A stretch of 64,000 nt of DNA from Desulfuromonas sp. DDH964 (GTDB lineage Bacteria; Desulfobacterota; Desulfuromonadia; Desulfuromonadales; DDH964): contig NZ_CP015080.1 in the NCBI RefSeq assembly GCF_001611275.1, forward strand, positions 3,002,956-3,066,955, written 5' to 3'. Shown here piece after piece: positions 7,527 through 15,849 of this stretch; position 1 is the first letter of the stretch, and each line of letters begins with the position of its first letter. The position numbers were made by a program, and so were the translations under genes. The notes beneath the pieces are model-generated. The model saw nothing but the letters and a program-made list of their open reading frames with translations, was not told the origin of the DNA and made no database searches.

Positions 7527-9041
7527 TCAGGGGGAAACGGGTCGCCCCAGGCGTCGCAGGGCGCCGGGGTTGCTGACCAGCACCCAGGTCTCCCCTTGGG
7601 CGAAGACCGGCCGGAACCACTCCCGCACCAGCCGGTCGAGCTCCGGGTCGACGGCCCATGCCATCTTCCAGTTGGCATACAGCCAGACCCGCCCTGGCGC
7701 CTGATCGAGAACCTCCCGGAGCCGTTCCGGGCTGTCGATATTGTAGTCGGAGCGGACCCCTGCCGGGTAGGGGCTCCAGCGGTTGCTGACCGGGTCGAAT
7801 TTTTGGCGCAGGAAGTAATTGACGGGACAACCGAGATAGAAGTCGGTGATCCCCGGGTCGACCGAGATCACCCGGTCCTGTGGTTGCAGACGGCTGGCCA
7901 GGTAATCATGGGCCGGCTTCTGGTCGACGAACTTGAAGTAGTAGCCGACGGCGGCAGAGACATCGTGTTTGTCGACCCCGACAAAGAAGACCACAGAAGC
8001 CAGCAGCAGCGCGCCGGTCGCCGCCAGCCTGCCGCGCCCGGGCAGGGCGTGCCGGAGGAGCAGAGAGCGGACCGCCTGCAGCCACCAGGCCGCGGCACTG
8101 GCGGCCAGAATCAGCCCGACGGGGAAGATGTGGGCCATGTAGCGCGGATTGTCGCCCGGGGCGAGCAGCGAGGTGCCGACAAGCCCCAGAACGAAAATGC
8201 CCCCGTAATACCACCAGCGGCGGCCCTCCATTACCAGTGGGGCGACGGCCAGCAGCAGCAGGGTCCAGCCGAGGGGGAGCAGGTCCCGGAACCAGCGGGC
8301 GAAGGCCCACTTGTCTTTGAGCCCGCCGAGCGCCAGGTTAAGGGCAAATGTGTTGCGATAGGTGCCGGCCGGCGTCCAGACATCGGCCAGCCAGGCGACC
8401 ATCAGCACCACCAAGACGGCCAGCAGGAACCGCCAGCGGCGCACCAGTCCCCAGTCCCCGGCCAGCAGCCAGGCCCAGGCCACCGCCGGCAGGATGAAGA
8501 GCCCGGGCTTGTCGCAGAGGAGGGTGGCGACCACCGCCAGGCCGAGGGGCCAGGCCAACCCCTTCCGCTTCCCTTCCAGCCAGTAGCGAGCCGCCAGATA
8601 GATCGAAAGGAGGAAGAAGAGTTGCAGGGGCTGGTACCAACGGGTGAAGGCGGCCAGCAGGTTCTGGTAGGCGGAAAACCCGAGGAGCAACGCTGCCAGC
8701 CAGCCGGCGGTGCGCCCCTGGAGCTGGCGGCCGACGCCGTAACCGACCGGGAGCAGAAACAGGCTCAGAACCACGTTCGTTAACCGGGCGGTGACCGGCG
8801 AAACGTCGCCGAACAGGAGCGGCAGGGCCATCAGGTAGTGGGCCAACGGCGCCCGCCAGTAGAGCGATCCTCCGGTCAGGGGGAGGCCGGTCTCGACGAT
8901 CGAGCGCATCACGCCGATGCTGCCGATCTCGTCCTCGTGAAAGGGGTAGGCGGGCAGCTGCCACAGGCGGGCGGCGAAGACGACCAGCATCAGGCCGAGC
9001 AGCAACAGTTTTTCCCCGTGGTGGGGCCACCAACTGGACAT
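7527..9041 (-). CDS. GT-C membrane glycosyltransferase (ArnT/PMT-like)
   Basis: 504 residues, about 10-12 hydrophobic helices. The first periplasmic loop has the acidic pair FHEDEI near residue 35, placed as the catalytic acid of GT-C/PMT_2 enzymes that use polyprenyl-phosphate sugars outside the membrane. A soluble C-terminal part (about 390-504) follows. RBS-like GGAAGG precedes the ATG. It follows the 586-codon frame upstream by 5 bases. Donor and acceptor are unknown. Confidence 0.8.
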   Translation of the reverse strand: MSSWWPHHGEKLLLLGLMLVVFAARLWQLPAYPFHEDEIGSIGVMRSIVETGLPLTGGSLYWRAPLAHYLMALPLLFGDVSPVTARLTNVVLSLFLLPVGYGVGRQLQGRTAGWLAALLLGFSAYQNLLAAFTRWYQPLQLFFLLSIYLAARYWLEGKRKGLAWPLGLAVVATLLCDKPGLFILPAVAWAWLLAGDWGLVRRWRFLLAVLVVLMVAWLADVWTPAGTYRNTFALNLALGGLKDKWAFARWFRDLLPLGWTLLLLAVAPLVMEGRRWWYYGGIFVLGLVGTSLLAPGDNPRYMAHIFPVGLILAASAAAWWLQAVRSLLLRHALPGRGRLAATGALLLASVVFFVGVDKHDVSAAVGYYFKFVDQKPAHDYLASRLQPQDRVISVDPGITDFYLGCPVNYFLRQKFDPVSNRWSPYPAGVRSDYNIDSPERLREVLDQAPGRVWLYANWKMAWAVDPELDRLVREWFRPVFAQGETWVLVSNPGALRRLGRPVSP

Positions 9042-9046
9042 TTCGG

Positions 9047-10783
9047 CTACCTTCCCTGCTGCGTCGGATAAAGCATCCGGTAGTAATATTCAGCGGTCGG
9101 ATCGGGCACCGGGGTCCGCCGCAGGTATTCTCCCAGCGACGTAAAAGCCTCGGCATAATTCCGCCGTGCCAGTTCGATCCGGGCGATCTCCCACCAGGCA
9201 ATATAACGGTTGGGGTTGTCCGCGACCAGCCGCCGGCCGGTGGCCAGAATGGTATCGTCGATCCTATCCGGGGGGAGCTCGTGTTCCATGACCCAGGCGG
9301 TGGGAAGCGCGTTGCGACGCACGAAGACCAGGGCGGCAGGATCCTGAAAGACCAGGACCCAGTCCGGACTCGTCCGCAATCGGTCCAGCAGCGGAAAGCG
9401 CTGGCCAGTATCCATGGTACAGGTGCGGGTCACGATGGTGTTGACGGCGAAACGATCGAGGTGGTCCTCCCAGCCCGGCTTGCCGGCCATGATCTCCCAG
9501 CCGTAACGGAACATTTCTGCAGAGTTCTGGCGACCATCCCAGAAAACAAGATACTCCGGAAAGAGCTGCCAGGCGAGGTAGCCGCCCCAGTCGTAGGTGT
9601 TGTAGAGGTTTTTCGGCAGCGATTCTTTTTTCAGGAAATCGACCGCCGCGACCGGATACTGAAAGGGACGCAACCCCAGCCGGAACCAGCCGTACTTTTC
9701 CAGCGGGGGCTTGGCGAACCAGGCAAAAGAAGCGGCCCCCGTCAGGGTCAGGCAGAGCACCAGGACCGTCGCGGTGCGCTTGGAGACCCGGTCGGCGAGG
9801 GGACGAACGGCAACATCAAGATAGGCCGGCAAGATGGCAACCATTCCAAGATAAAGAAAGGTCGTGTGCCGGCTCAGGCGCCAGCCCATCAGCGCCAGAC
9901 CGCCAAGCAGGAAGAGGTCGGTAAACCGGTTTCGCCGCCAGCCGACCAGCAGGATCAGGGCCGTCGCGATCAGGGCATAGAAGAACTGCGGCTCCCCGGC
10001 AAAAGTGGTCGGCCGCCAGTCCATGTTGAAAATGGCGGTCATGGGACCGACCAACTGGCCCCCAGCTGAATTATGAGCGCCTAGCCGAGCAATCCCCCGC
10101 AGTGTCGACCAGAGGTAATCTGGATAGGGAGTCAATGCCGCGGCTACCATCAGGCCGGGGGCAAGCCAGAATAGCCGTTTGAGGTTTATCTTTTCCTCTT
10201 TTCCGAACACCACCCGATTGGCGAACCCTCCAGCAGCGTAAGCGAGCCACAGGGCGGCAGCCAACACCACCCCGGCATGCAGGTTGGCCCACAGAAGCAC
10301 AACCGGAATCAGCCAGAGTATCCGGCGCCCCCCGTTGCGCCGGTGGCGTTCCAACACCCAGACGAACAATGCAAAAAAGCAGAAGGTCCAGAGCTGGGGG
10401 CGGGCCAACCATCCCCCCATGCCCGCAAACAGAATCGGCAATACCAGCAGAATGGCCAGCCAGGAGCTGCTGCGGGTGCGAGCCGCCAGAACCAGGAACA
10501 GCGCCATGGCGCCGAGGAGCAGGCCCTTGAGCAGGCTGAGTGCCGGATATCCTCCGAGCCGGTAGGCAGCGTAGGTCACCAGGTCATGCAGCCAGCAGTG
10601 TTCATAACGGGGGGCATCGCTGGCGAGGGTGAAAAGGTCGGTGCGAATGATCGAACCGGTCTCGACCATGTATTTGCCCGACTGCAGCTGCCAGAAGATG
10701 TCGAAGGCGTGAATGTGGGATGCGGCCAGCCCGAACAGGGCGAACAGGGCCAGAAAGACCAGGCTTTTATTCAGGCGAAGCAT
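9047..10783 (-). CDS. Polytopic membrane protein, GT-C-like
   Basis: 578 residues from the ATG at 10783; a TTG at 10807 would add 8 residues, and neither has a strong ribosome binding site. About 10 hydrophobic segments fill residues 1-370, with an early loop reading HAFDIFWQLQSGKYMVETG. The rest (about 390-578) is soluble, including FWDGRQNSAEMF and a helical, TPR-like tail. I cannot name the family; layout and neighbours fit a GT-C glycosyltransferase or polymer-processing protein. Tightly coupled to the GT-C gene downstream. Confidence 0.65.
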   Translation of the reverse strand: MLRLNKSLVFLALFALFGLAASHIHAFDIFWQLQSGKYMVETGSIIRTDLFTLASDAPRYEHCWLHDLVTYAAYRLGGYPALSLLKGLLLGAMALFLVLAARTRSSSWLAILLVLPILFAGMGGWLARPQLWTFCFFALFVWVLERHRRNGGRRILWLIPVVLLWANLHAGVVLAAALWLAYAAGGFANRVVFGKEEKINLKRLFWLAPGLMVAAALTPYPDYLWSTLRGIARLGAHNSAGGQLVGPMTAIFNMDWRPTTFAGEPQFFYALIATALILLVGWRRNRFTDLFLLGGLALMGWRLSRHTTFLYLGMVAILPAYLDVAVRPLADRVSKRTATVLVLCLTLTGAASFAWFAKPPLEKYGWFRLGLRPFQYPVAAVDFLKKESLPKNLYNTYDWGGYLAWQLFPEYLVFWDGRQNSAEMFRYGWEIMAGKPGWEDHLDRFAVNTIVTRTCTMDTGQRFPLLDRLRTSPDWVLVFQDPAALVFVRRNALPTAWVMEHELPPDRIDDTILATGRRLVADNPNRYIAWWEIARIELARRNYAEAFTSLGEYLRRTPVPDPTAEYYYRMLYPTQQGR

Positions 10784-10828
10784 AGATCGGACCCAGGTTG
10801 CTGACAAAGTCTAATTCATCGGCAGATT

Positions 10829-10905
10829 TACGCAGATTCTCGCCGATCAAACCACAGCATTCAGAGCAAAGCCGTCGATCTGCCTTATCTGCGTCCAACT
10901 GCGAC
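10829..10905. repeat. Degenerate dispersed repeat (GCAGATNNACGCAGAT type)
   Basis: The spacer holds GCAGATTTACGCAGATT and, about 50 bases on, the opposed form GATCTGCCTTATCTGCGT. Related pieces occur at 12043-12065 and 18175-18264. They look like decayed copies of a common intergenic repeat with no coding content. Confidence 0.5.
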
Positions 10906-10913
10906 ATCTCCGG

Positions 10914-11885
10914 CTAACCTGCCTTGGGTTGGGAATTTTTCCTGTCCAGGTTGCGGGTCTCGCGGATGGTGTAGATCGGCTTGTCCTGCACCTCGTGGTA
11001 GGTACGGGTCACCAGCTCGCCGAGCAGGCCCATGACGATAAACTGCACACCGGTGAAGAGCAGAAAGGCAGTGAGGATGGTCAGGGGATTGCGGTTCATC
11101 GACAGGCCGTCGAAAAACTTCATCCACAGGGTAGTCGCTCCCGACAGGCCGGCCAACAGGAGGGTCAGCACTCCCCATTTCCCGAACAGTTGCATCGGGC
11201 GGGTGGCGTATTTGAGGAGGAACTTGACGGTAACCAGGTCAAGGATCACCCGCAACGTCCGGTCGATGCCGTATTTACTGGTGCCGGCCTGACGCGCCCG
11301 ATGGTTGACCGGGATTTCCGTTACCCGGCAGCCGATCTGGCTGGCCAGGGCCGGCACAAAGCGATGCAGCTCGCCGTAGAGGTTGACCTCGGCCAGCACC
11401 TCGCGCCGGTAGGCCTTGAGGGTGCAGCCGTAGTCGTGGAGATGCACGCCGGTCATGCGCGAGATCAGGCCGTTGGCCAGGATCGAGGGGAGCCGGCGGC
11501 TGAAGAAGCGGTCCTGACGCCGGGCCCGCCATCCGGAGACAACGTCGTACCCCTCATCCAGCTTGGCAACCAGCGCCGCAATATCCGCCGGGTCGTTCTG
11601 CAGGTCGCCGTCCATTGGGATGACCACCTCCCCCCCGGCCGCGGCGAAACCGGCGGCCATGGCGGCGGTCTGGCCGAAATTGCGGCGCAGCAGGATCACC
11701 TTGACCCGCGGATCCTGCTGCGCCAACTTGAGCATCAGCGGCACCGAGCCGTCGTGGCTGCCGTCGTCGACCAGGATCAGCTCGAAGTCGAGGGCGGCCT
11801 GGTCCATGGCGGCGACGACCTCAGCATGAAGGGCGGCCAGGTTCTCGACTTCGTTGAATACGGGGACGACCAGGGAGAGCTTCAT
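10914..11885 (-). CDS. Glycosyltransferase family 2, polyprenyl-phosphate type
   Basis: 323 residues. The GT-A domain (1-230) has VDDGSHDG at 39-46 and the metal-binding DGD at 92-94. Two hydrophobic helices (about 235-255 and 270-295) close the protein, as in dolichol-phosphate mannose synthase and ArnC-like enzymes. The likely reaction is transfer of a sugar from an NDP-sugar to undecaprenyl phosphate, feeding GT-C enzymes such as the one at 7527-9041. First gene of this part of the cluster. Confidence 0.88.
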   Translation of the reverse strand: MKLSLVVPVFNEVENLAALHAEVVAAMDQAALDFELILVDDGSHDGSVPLMLKLAQQDPRVKVILLRRNFGQTAAMAAGFAAAGGEVVIPMDGDLQNDPADIAALVAKLDEGYDVVSGWRARRQDRFFSRRLPSILANGLISRMTGVHLHDYGCTLKAYRREVLAEVNLYGELHRFVPALASQIGCRVTEIPVNHRARQAGTSKYGIDRTLRVILDLVTVKFLLKYATRPMQLFGKWGVLTLLLAGLSGATTLWMKFFDGLSMNRNPLTILTAFLLFTGVQFIVMGLLGELVTRTYHEVQDKPIYTIRETRNLDRKNSQPKAG

Positions 11886-12201
11886 AAGGGTGCCATTCCA
11901 AGTTGGGGAGGCCGCTGTCGCCGGCCCTGCTTTACAGGGGACATCCTACCGGGAAGGCGCATCAATGAGCAAGAAAACCTTGAGTTATCTACCTGATCCG
12001 CAGAAAATCAATAACAGATAGCCGGCAGGAAAATGTGTAGCCGCAGATGAACGCAGATTTTGGCAGAGGCTGACAACCGGCCTTCTTGCGGCCTTGGCTT
12101 TCATGTTATCTGGGTAGCCTGCTGCTAATGCCTGATTCGCTGCTTTTGCCTTCTTCCAGCTGCAGGAAAATCACAGGACAACGCAGCGAAGTGCCATCGA
12201 C
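11886..12201. other. Intergenic region between GT2 and the beta-barrel gene
   Basis: 316 bases without a convincing gene. A degenerate GCAGATGAACGCAGATT repeat lies at about 12043-12065. I see no clear terminator after the beta-barrel gene and no strong promoter for the GT2 gene. Confidence 0.6.
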
Positions 12202-14430
12202 CTAGAAAATCTTGCGGACCTTGACCTCCCAGCGCTGTTCGTCGACATTACCGGAGGTCCCGTAATCGTAGGAAAGGGCTACCTGCAGCTTGGGATAATT
12301 GAACTGAGCGACCAGACCGCTGATCAAGGCACCAGAATAATTTAGATCGTAATCGATATACCGGGCCCGGGCCCCCAACAGAATGCGATGAATCGGATAA
12401 TAGTTAAAACGCAAGCCGTATTCATTTCGGCGACTACTGCCTTGCAAGGGGACATCAATCCAGTCGGACTCGATGCGCTCTTCCAACTCGGCGATCTTGC
12501 GCACCAGACCGTTGACCGTGTACCAATTGTAGAGAGCCGTCTGGCGCAGACTCAAGCTCTGGGACGCTCCTTGCGGAAGATCCCGCCAGTAATAGTCGGC
12601 GCGCAGGGTCGTCTCCCAGCTCCTTCCCGGCGAGTACTGGAGGTCGGTTGAGTGCTGCCAGGCCCGGTCGGCATTTCCCTGGAAGGCAAAATTCGAGTCA
12701 ACGCTGGCGGCGCCCTGCTGTGCCAGCTCCACACCGAGGGTCAGAGTGTTGGTCATCCGCGCCCGGAAATTCCGGCCGCTGTAGGAGAGGTCATGCCGGA
12801 AAAGCCACTGATCCAGGTCCTGGTCGTTGCGATGGAGGAAATCGTAGGTCGCTTCCAGGGCATTTCGCAGCCGGCCACCGATGTAATCCATGCGCGCCGT
12901 GCTGGTCGAGCGATAGGTCGTTCCGCTCACATCGGTCCTACTGTCGTTGGTTCCCACCAGATTGCCCGACGCCTGAGGAACCACCTGGTTCGTCATGTTG
13001 GCCCCGGCATCGCCGGTGAAATAGATGAACTTTTGCAATAACGAGGTCCGAAGCTTCCGGCTGACCTTGACATCCACCTCCCCCACGGCAACCTGTTCCC
13101 AGGCGGACAATTCCTCCTTGGCCGCCAGAGCGGAGTTGTCCTGCCCGGCGAAGTAGGCCGTGGACAGGGAGCCGAACCAGGCGACCTTGGGTGAATACTT
13201 GCTATTGCTGGCGACCTCGAGAGTTGCGCGGGCCGCCTGGCCCGAAGTGAAGTCCTGGTCCCGGGTCTCCACTTCCAGGCGCGGGGTAAGGATGTAGGGC
13301 CGGGACCGGTAAGCTTCAAGTTGCGCATCGAGATAGAGGTCGTCGTCCTGCAACCCGCGGCTTGTTGAGTCGAATAAATCCTGTTGTTTTTTGTGGCCGA
13401 TCAACTTTAGGCGCCAGTTCGCATCCCGGGCGAGCCGTCCATTGGCGAAGACCGGAACATCGAGAACCCGTTCGACCCGGCTTCCGTTGCTGATACGATG
13501 GAAGGTGGTGAAGTTTGAAACGCTCCAGGCAGAGCGGTTGGCAACGGTAAAAAGATTAAGATCGTAACGCTTATCGTTGTACTGGGTGCGGCGATTTTGT
13601 GAATTGACCTCATAGGAGCCATCGGCGGAAATCTTAATCCAGTTGACCATGTTGATCCAGCGCCGCCGCATGGTTTCGTCGACCGTCCCCAGAATCCAGG
13701 TCTTGGTCTGATAGTCGTTTTCATGGTCCTCGTAGTCAACAAAATCTTTGAAACGGTAGTGGAACCAGTTATCCTTCTTGTTCAGCGAGACGAAGGCGAG
13801 CTGCCGATCGCGGTAATGGCTGGGGGTGAGAGCGTTGGTGTCCCTGACGTAGCTCTCCCTGTAGTCGAGCAGAATCCGGGGAAGCTGGGAAAGGGTATCC
13901 CGGTATCGTCCAAGGTAGGAACCGTTGCGGATACCAAGCAGCAGACTGGCGCCGCTGACGTAGTGCTGGCCGTTGAGAAGATCGGTGGCGATAGCGGGCT
14001 GCAACAGAAAACGGTTGTTCAGCGGTGCGACGGCGTCGTTGAGAAACTGCGACTGATGCAGATCATTGGAAAAGAGGTGCATGCGGAAGGGCAGGCCCCC
14101 GGGAGCGAGGAGCAGGTCGCCATTGTAGAGGACTTTGAGGCTGTCGAGGGAAATGTCCTGACCGTTGATTGCAGAGTCCAGATAGTTGAGCTCCCCCCCC
14201 AGGGCCAGGTCGTACTTGCCACCGCGTCCACCGTTGATCAGGCCCTTCTTGGACCAGAGCAGGGAATACTGCTGGGTGAAATGGTGGGCATCGACGGTCT
14301 TTTGGTCGTCTTCCATGCGCCGGTAGGTGGCGTAACTTAATTCCGCCGTCCCTCCGACGTCGGCCCTGGCCGGATCGGCAACCGAAATCAGGAGGAATAA
14401 CGCAGCATATATAAAGAAAAAAAGACGCAT
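12202..14430 (-). CDS. Outer-membrane beta-barrel protein of the cytochrome cluster
   Basis: 742 residues with a signal peptide (about 1-23, ending DPARA-D). The rest is rich in alternating aromatic and polar strands and ends VKVRKIF; a C-terminal Phe is the usual barrel-assembly signal. I see no cysteine, so it lacks the CXXC of MtrB. Its size suits a barrel of 20 or more strands that could sheath a cytochrome in a porin-cytochrome conduit, an inference from its place beside multiheme cytochromes and NHL lipoproteins. RBS is weak (AGGG). A weaker -24/-12 match lies at 14488-14504. Confidence 0.78.
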   Translation of the reverse strand: MRLFFFIYAALFLLISVADPARADVGGTAELSYATYRRMEDDQKTVDAHHFTQQYSLLWSKKGLINGGRGGKYDLALGGELNYLDSAINGQDISLDSLKVLYNGDLLLAPGGLPFRMHLFSNDLHQSQFLNDAVAPLNNRFLLQPAIATDLLNGQHYVSGASLLLGIRNGSYLGRYRDTLSQLPRILLDYRESYVRDTNALTPSHYRDRQLAFVSLNKKDNWFHYRFKDFVDYEDHENDYQTKTWILGTVDETMRRRWINMVNWIKISADGSYEVNSQNRRTQYNDKRYDLNLFTVANRSAWSVSNFTTFHRISNGSRVERVLDVPVFANGRLARDANWRLKLIGHKKQQDLFDSTSRGLQDDDLYLDAQLEAYRSRPYILTPRLEVETRDQDFTSGQAARATLEVASNSKYSPKVAWFGSLSTAYFAGQDNSALAAKEELSAWEQVAVGEVDVKVSRKLRTSLLQKFIYFTGDAGANMTNQVVPQASGNLVGTNDSRTDVSGTTYRSTSTARMDYIGGRLRNALEATYDFLHRNDQDLDQWLFRHDLSYSGRNFRARMTNTLTLGVELAQQGAASVDSNFAFQGNADRAWQHSTDLQYSPGRSWETTLRADYYWRDLPQGASQSLSLRQTALYNWYTVNGLVRKIAELEERIESDWIDVPLQGSSRRNEYGLRFNYYPIHRILLGARARYIDYDLNYSGALISGLVAQFNYPKLQVALSYDYGTSGNVDEQRWEVKVRKIF

Positions 14431-14487
14431 TGGGCCCTATTTGCCAGTCCTAGTTGAATGTGCGCATGAAACTCTTCAAGGCAGGCG

Positions 14488-14504
14488 TGCAATTTCCATT
14501 CCTT
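14488..14504 (-). promoter_or_regulatory. Weak candidate sigma-54 promoter of the beta-barrel gene
   Basis: Minus strand AAGGAATGGAAATTGCA: GG and GC are 10 bases apart and the TTGCA -12 part is good, but the TT before GG and the C after it are missing. Confidence 0.35.
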
Positions 14505-14892
14505 CCACGACCGCCTAATGGAGGCAAAGAAACAGCCCGAACCTCCGGGCCAACACCCCTTAAACCGGCCTGAAAGGAGAACCTCCGTGGGGAATTCCCG
14601 CGCTATCGCAAGCCCTTTGCCGTCTTCTCACCAGGCCGCTGGAGCAGGTAAAAAACTGCGGAGCCCGTCAGGACCGGGCTCCGTTGGTGCCTGGCTTCGC
14701 AAACTACGAACAGGGGGAACACCAGGAGCCATTCCCGAATCAACGGCAAGTCCCAAATCACCCCGCGGATGAAACCGAATAGAACGCTGACAAACCCTAT
14801 TCCTGGGCGCACACATTCCCCTCTCGGTTGCCGGAAGGACACCATAACCAGCCCGACGGCGTTTACACACCGTGCGCCATGCCTGGCGCACC
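14505..14892. other. Intergenic region downstream of the tetraheme gene
   Basis: Non-coding as far as I can tell. It contains a second terminator-like hairpin (14650-14683). A minus-strand frame of about 80 codons (14603-14845) crosses that hairpin, has no ribosome binding site and no family I recognise, so I do not call it a gene. Confidence 0.5.
14650..14683 (-). terminator. Rho-independent terminator-like hairpin
   Basis: Minus strand: CGGAGCCCG, 7-base loop, CGGGCTCCG, then CAG and six T (14650-14655). It is the second such structure after the tetraheme gene, about 210 bases past the first. Confidence 0.65.
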
Positions 14893-14928
14893 CAAAAAAA
14901 GGGCGGGAGAGTTGCCTCTCCCGCCCTT
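14893..14928 (-). terminator. Strong terminator of the tetraheme cytochrome gene
   Basis: A perfect 13-base stem (14899-14911 with 14916-14928), a 4-base loop, and seven T on the minus strand. It begins 21 bases after the stop codon, giving the cytochrome a transcript of its own. Confidence 0.88.
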
Positions 14929-14949
14929 CAACTTCCCGCAGGAAGAAAC

Positions 14950-15645
14950 TTACTTGACGTGGCAGGTAGTACAGAGAGCCGAACCAGCGTTTGATTTAAC
15001 CAGGAGTGGCTGACCAGCACCCTGATTGTGGACGTCGTGGCAGGAGGAGCACCACATCACGCCGGTGCTGGTAAACAGCGGCAGGACGTCAACAAACTGG
15101 TTCGGGGTGGTCTCGACCACGAACTCATTGGCACCCGCGTTAGTCTGAACAGTGCCGTAATCCATACCGATCGGGTGGTCGTTTTTCAGGGCCGAGCTAC
15201 CGTCATTCAGGTTGGCCTGGGCGCCGACCACGTCATTGGGAGCGGTGAAGGTCGGCTGGGCGTTGCTGGCACTGGCCGGAGGATTATTCAGGCCACCGGC
15301 GAGGGAGGTGCCGTCATGACAGGAGTAGCAGAGCGGGGCGTCGGAAGCGTTGACTTTGGAAAGAACAGTCGTCGGGCTGGAAGCGCTGTCCAGGGTGGAG
15401 CTGTTGTAAAGGTCGGTGGCAGACCAGGTGCTGGCCGAAGTACCGCTGCGGTTCCACAGGGGAGCTTGGAACCCTGTGGTGCCACCATGCGGGGTGTGGC
15501 AGAAGACGCAGGACTCGTCAATGTTGGTCGACTTGACGGTGGCCGCGCTGCTGCTGGACAGGTCGTGCTTCGAGTTACGGATGGCGGCGAATGCCGGGGT
15601 GGCGAGCAGCGCGATGGCCGTCGCCAAAACAATTACCTTCTTCAT
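14950..15645 (-). CDS. Exported tetraheme cytochrome c, OmcE-like filament candidate
   Basis: 231 residues. Signal peptide 1-20 (ends PAFA-AI). Four CXXCH sites: CVFCH, CYSCH, CSSCH, CTTCH. The protein holds exactly four further histidines (NSKHDLS near residue 27, TPHGG, KNDHPIG, CHDVHNQ), enough to ligate all four haems by two histidines each. Length, haem count and the N-terminal SKHDL motif resemble the tetraheme cytochromes that polymerise into extracellular filaments (OmcE type in Geobacter), from memory. RBS AAGGAGG is strong. A -24/-12 promoter lies about 95 bases upstream and a strong terminator follows directly, so it is expressed alone. Filament formation is inference. Confidence 0.85.
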   Translation of the reverse strand: MKKVIVLATAIALLATPAFAAIRNSKHDLSSSSAATVKSTNIDESCVFCHTPHGGTTGFQAPLWNRSGTSASTWSATDLYNSSTLDSASSPTTVLSKVNASDAPLCYSCHDGTSLAGGLNNPPASASNAQPTFTAPNDVVGAQANLNDGSSALKNDHPIGMDYGTVQTNAGANEFVVETTPNQFVDVLPLFTSTGVMWCSSCHDVHNQGAGQPLLVKSNAGSALCTTCHVK

Positions 15646-15751
15646 TTCCTACCTCCTTGGTGTTTTGGGTGAGCTCTGGCTCCCCTCGATTTAAACCATC
15701 GGCCGGGTCCGGGACTCCGGCCTGCCTCTCAATGAGTCCAGCGATACGGTT

Positions 15752-15768
15752 TGCAATCTGAATGCCAA
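15752..15768 (-). promoter_or_regulatory. Candidate sigma-54 promoter of the tetraheme gene
   Basis: Minus strand TTGGCATTCAGATTGCA, which fits YTGGCAC-G-N4-TTGCW at the GG and GC pairs with the required 10-base spacing and an exact TTGCA. Leader of about 95 bases to the ATG. Confidence 0.62.
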
Positions 15769-15849
15769 TACTGAAAACTCAGAGAAAAGGCAGTTCTTTT
15801 TTGGATATTGCCTTGGAATCAGTTGATTGACCCAAAGTGGCTGGCCAAA

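Noticed and set aside
6342..8783. Very long open frame on the plus strand
   Set aside because: It lies antisense to the GT4 and GT-C genes, has a low-complexity Pro/Gly/Gln-rich translation and no family signs; typical of GC-rich shadow frames.
14603..14845. Minus-strand frame of 80 codons between the tetraheme and barrel genes
   Set aside because: No RBS, crosses a terminator hairpin, no recognisable domain beyond a short hydrophobic stretch.
14431..15750. c-di-GMP (GEMM) riboswitch ahead of a cytochrome gene
   Set aside because: GEMM aptamers are frequent before Geobacter cytochromes, so I looked for the GCAAAGCC-type core and tetraloop receptor in the leaders here and did not find it.
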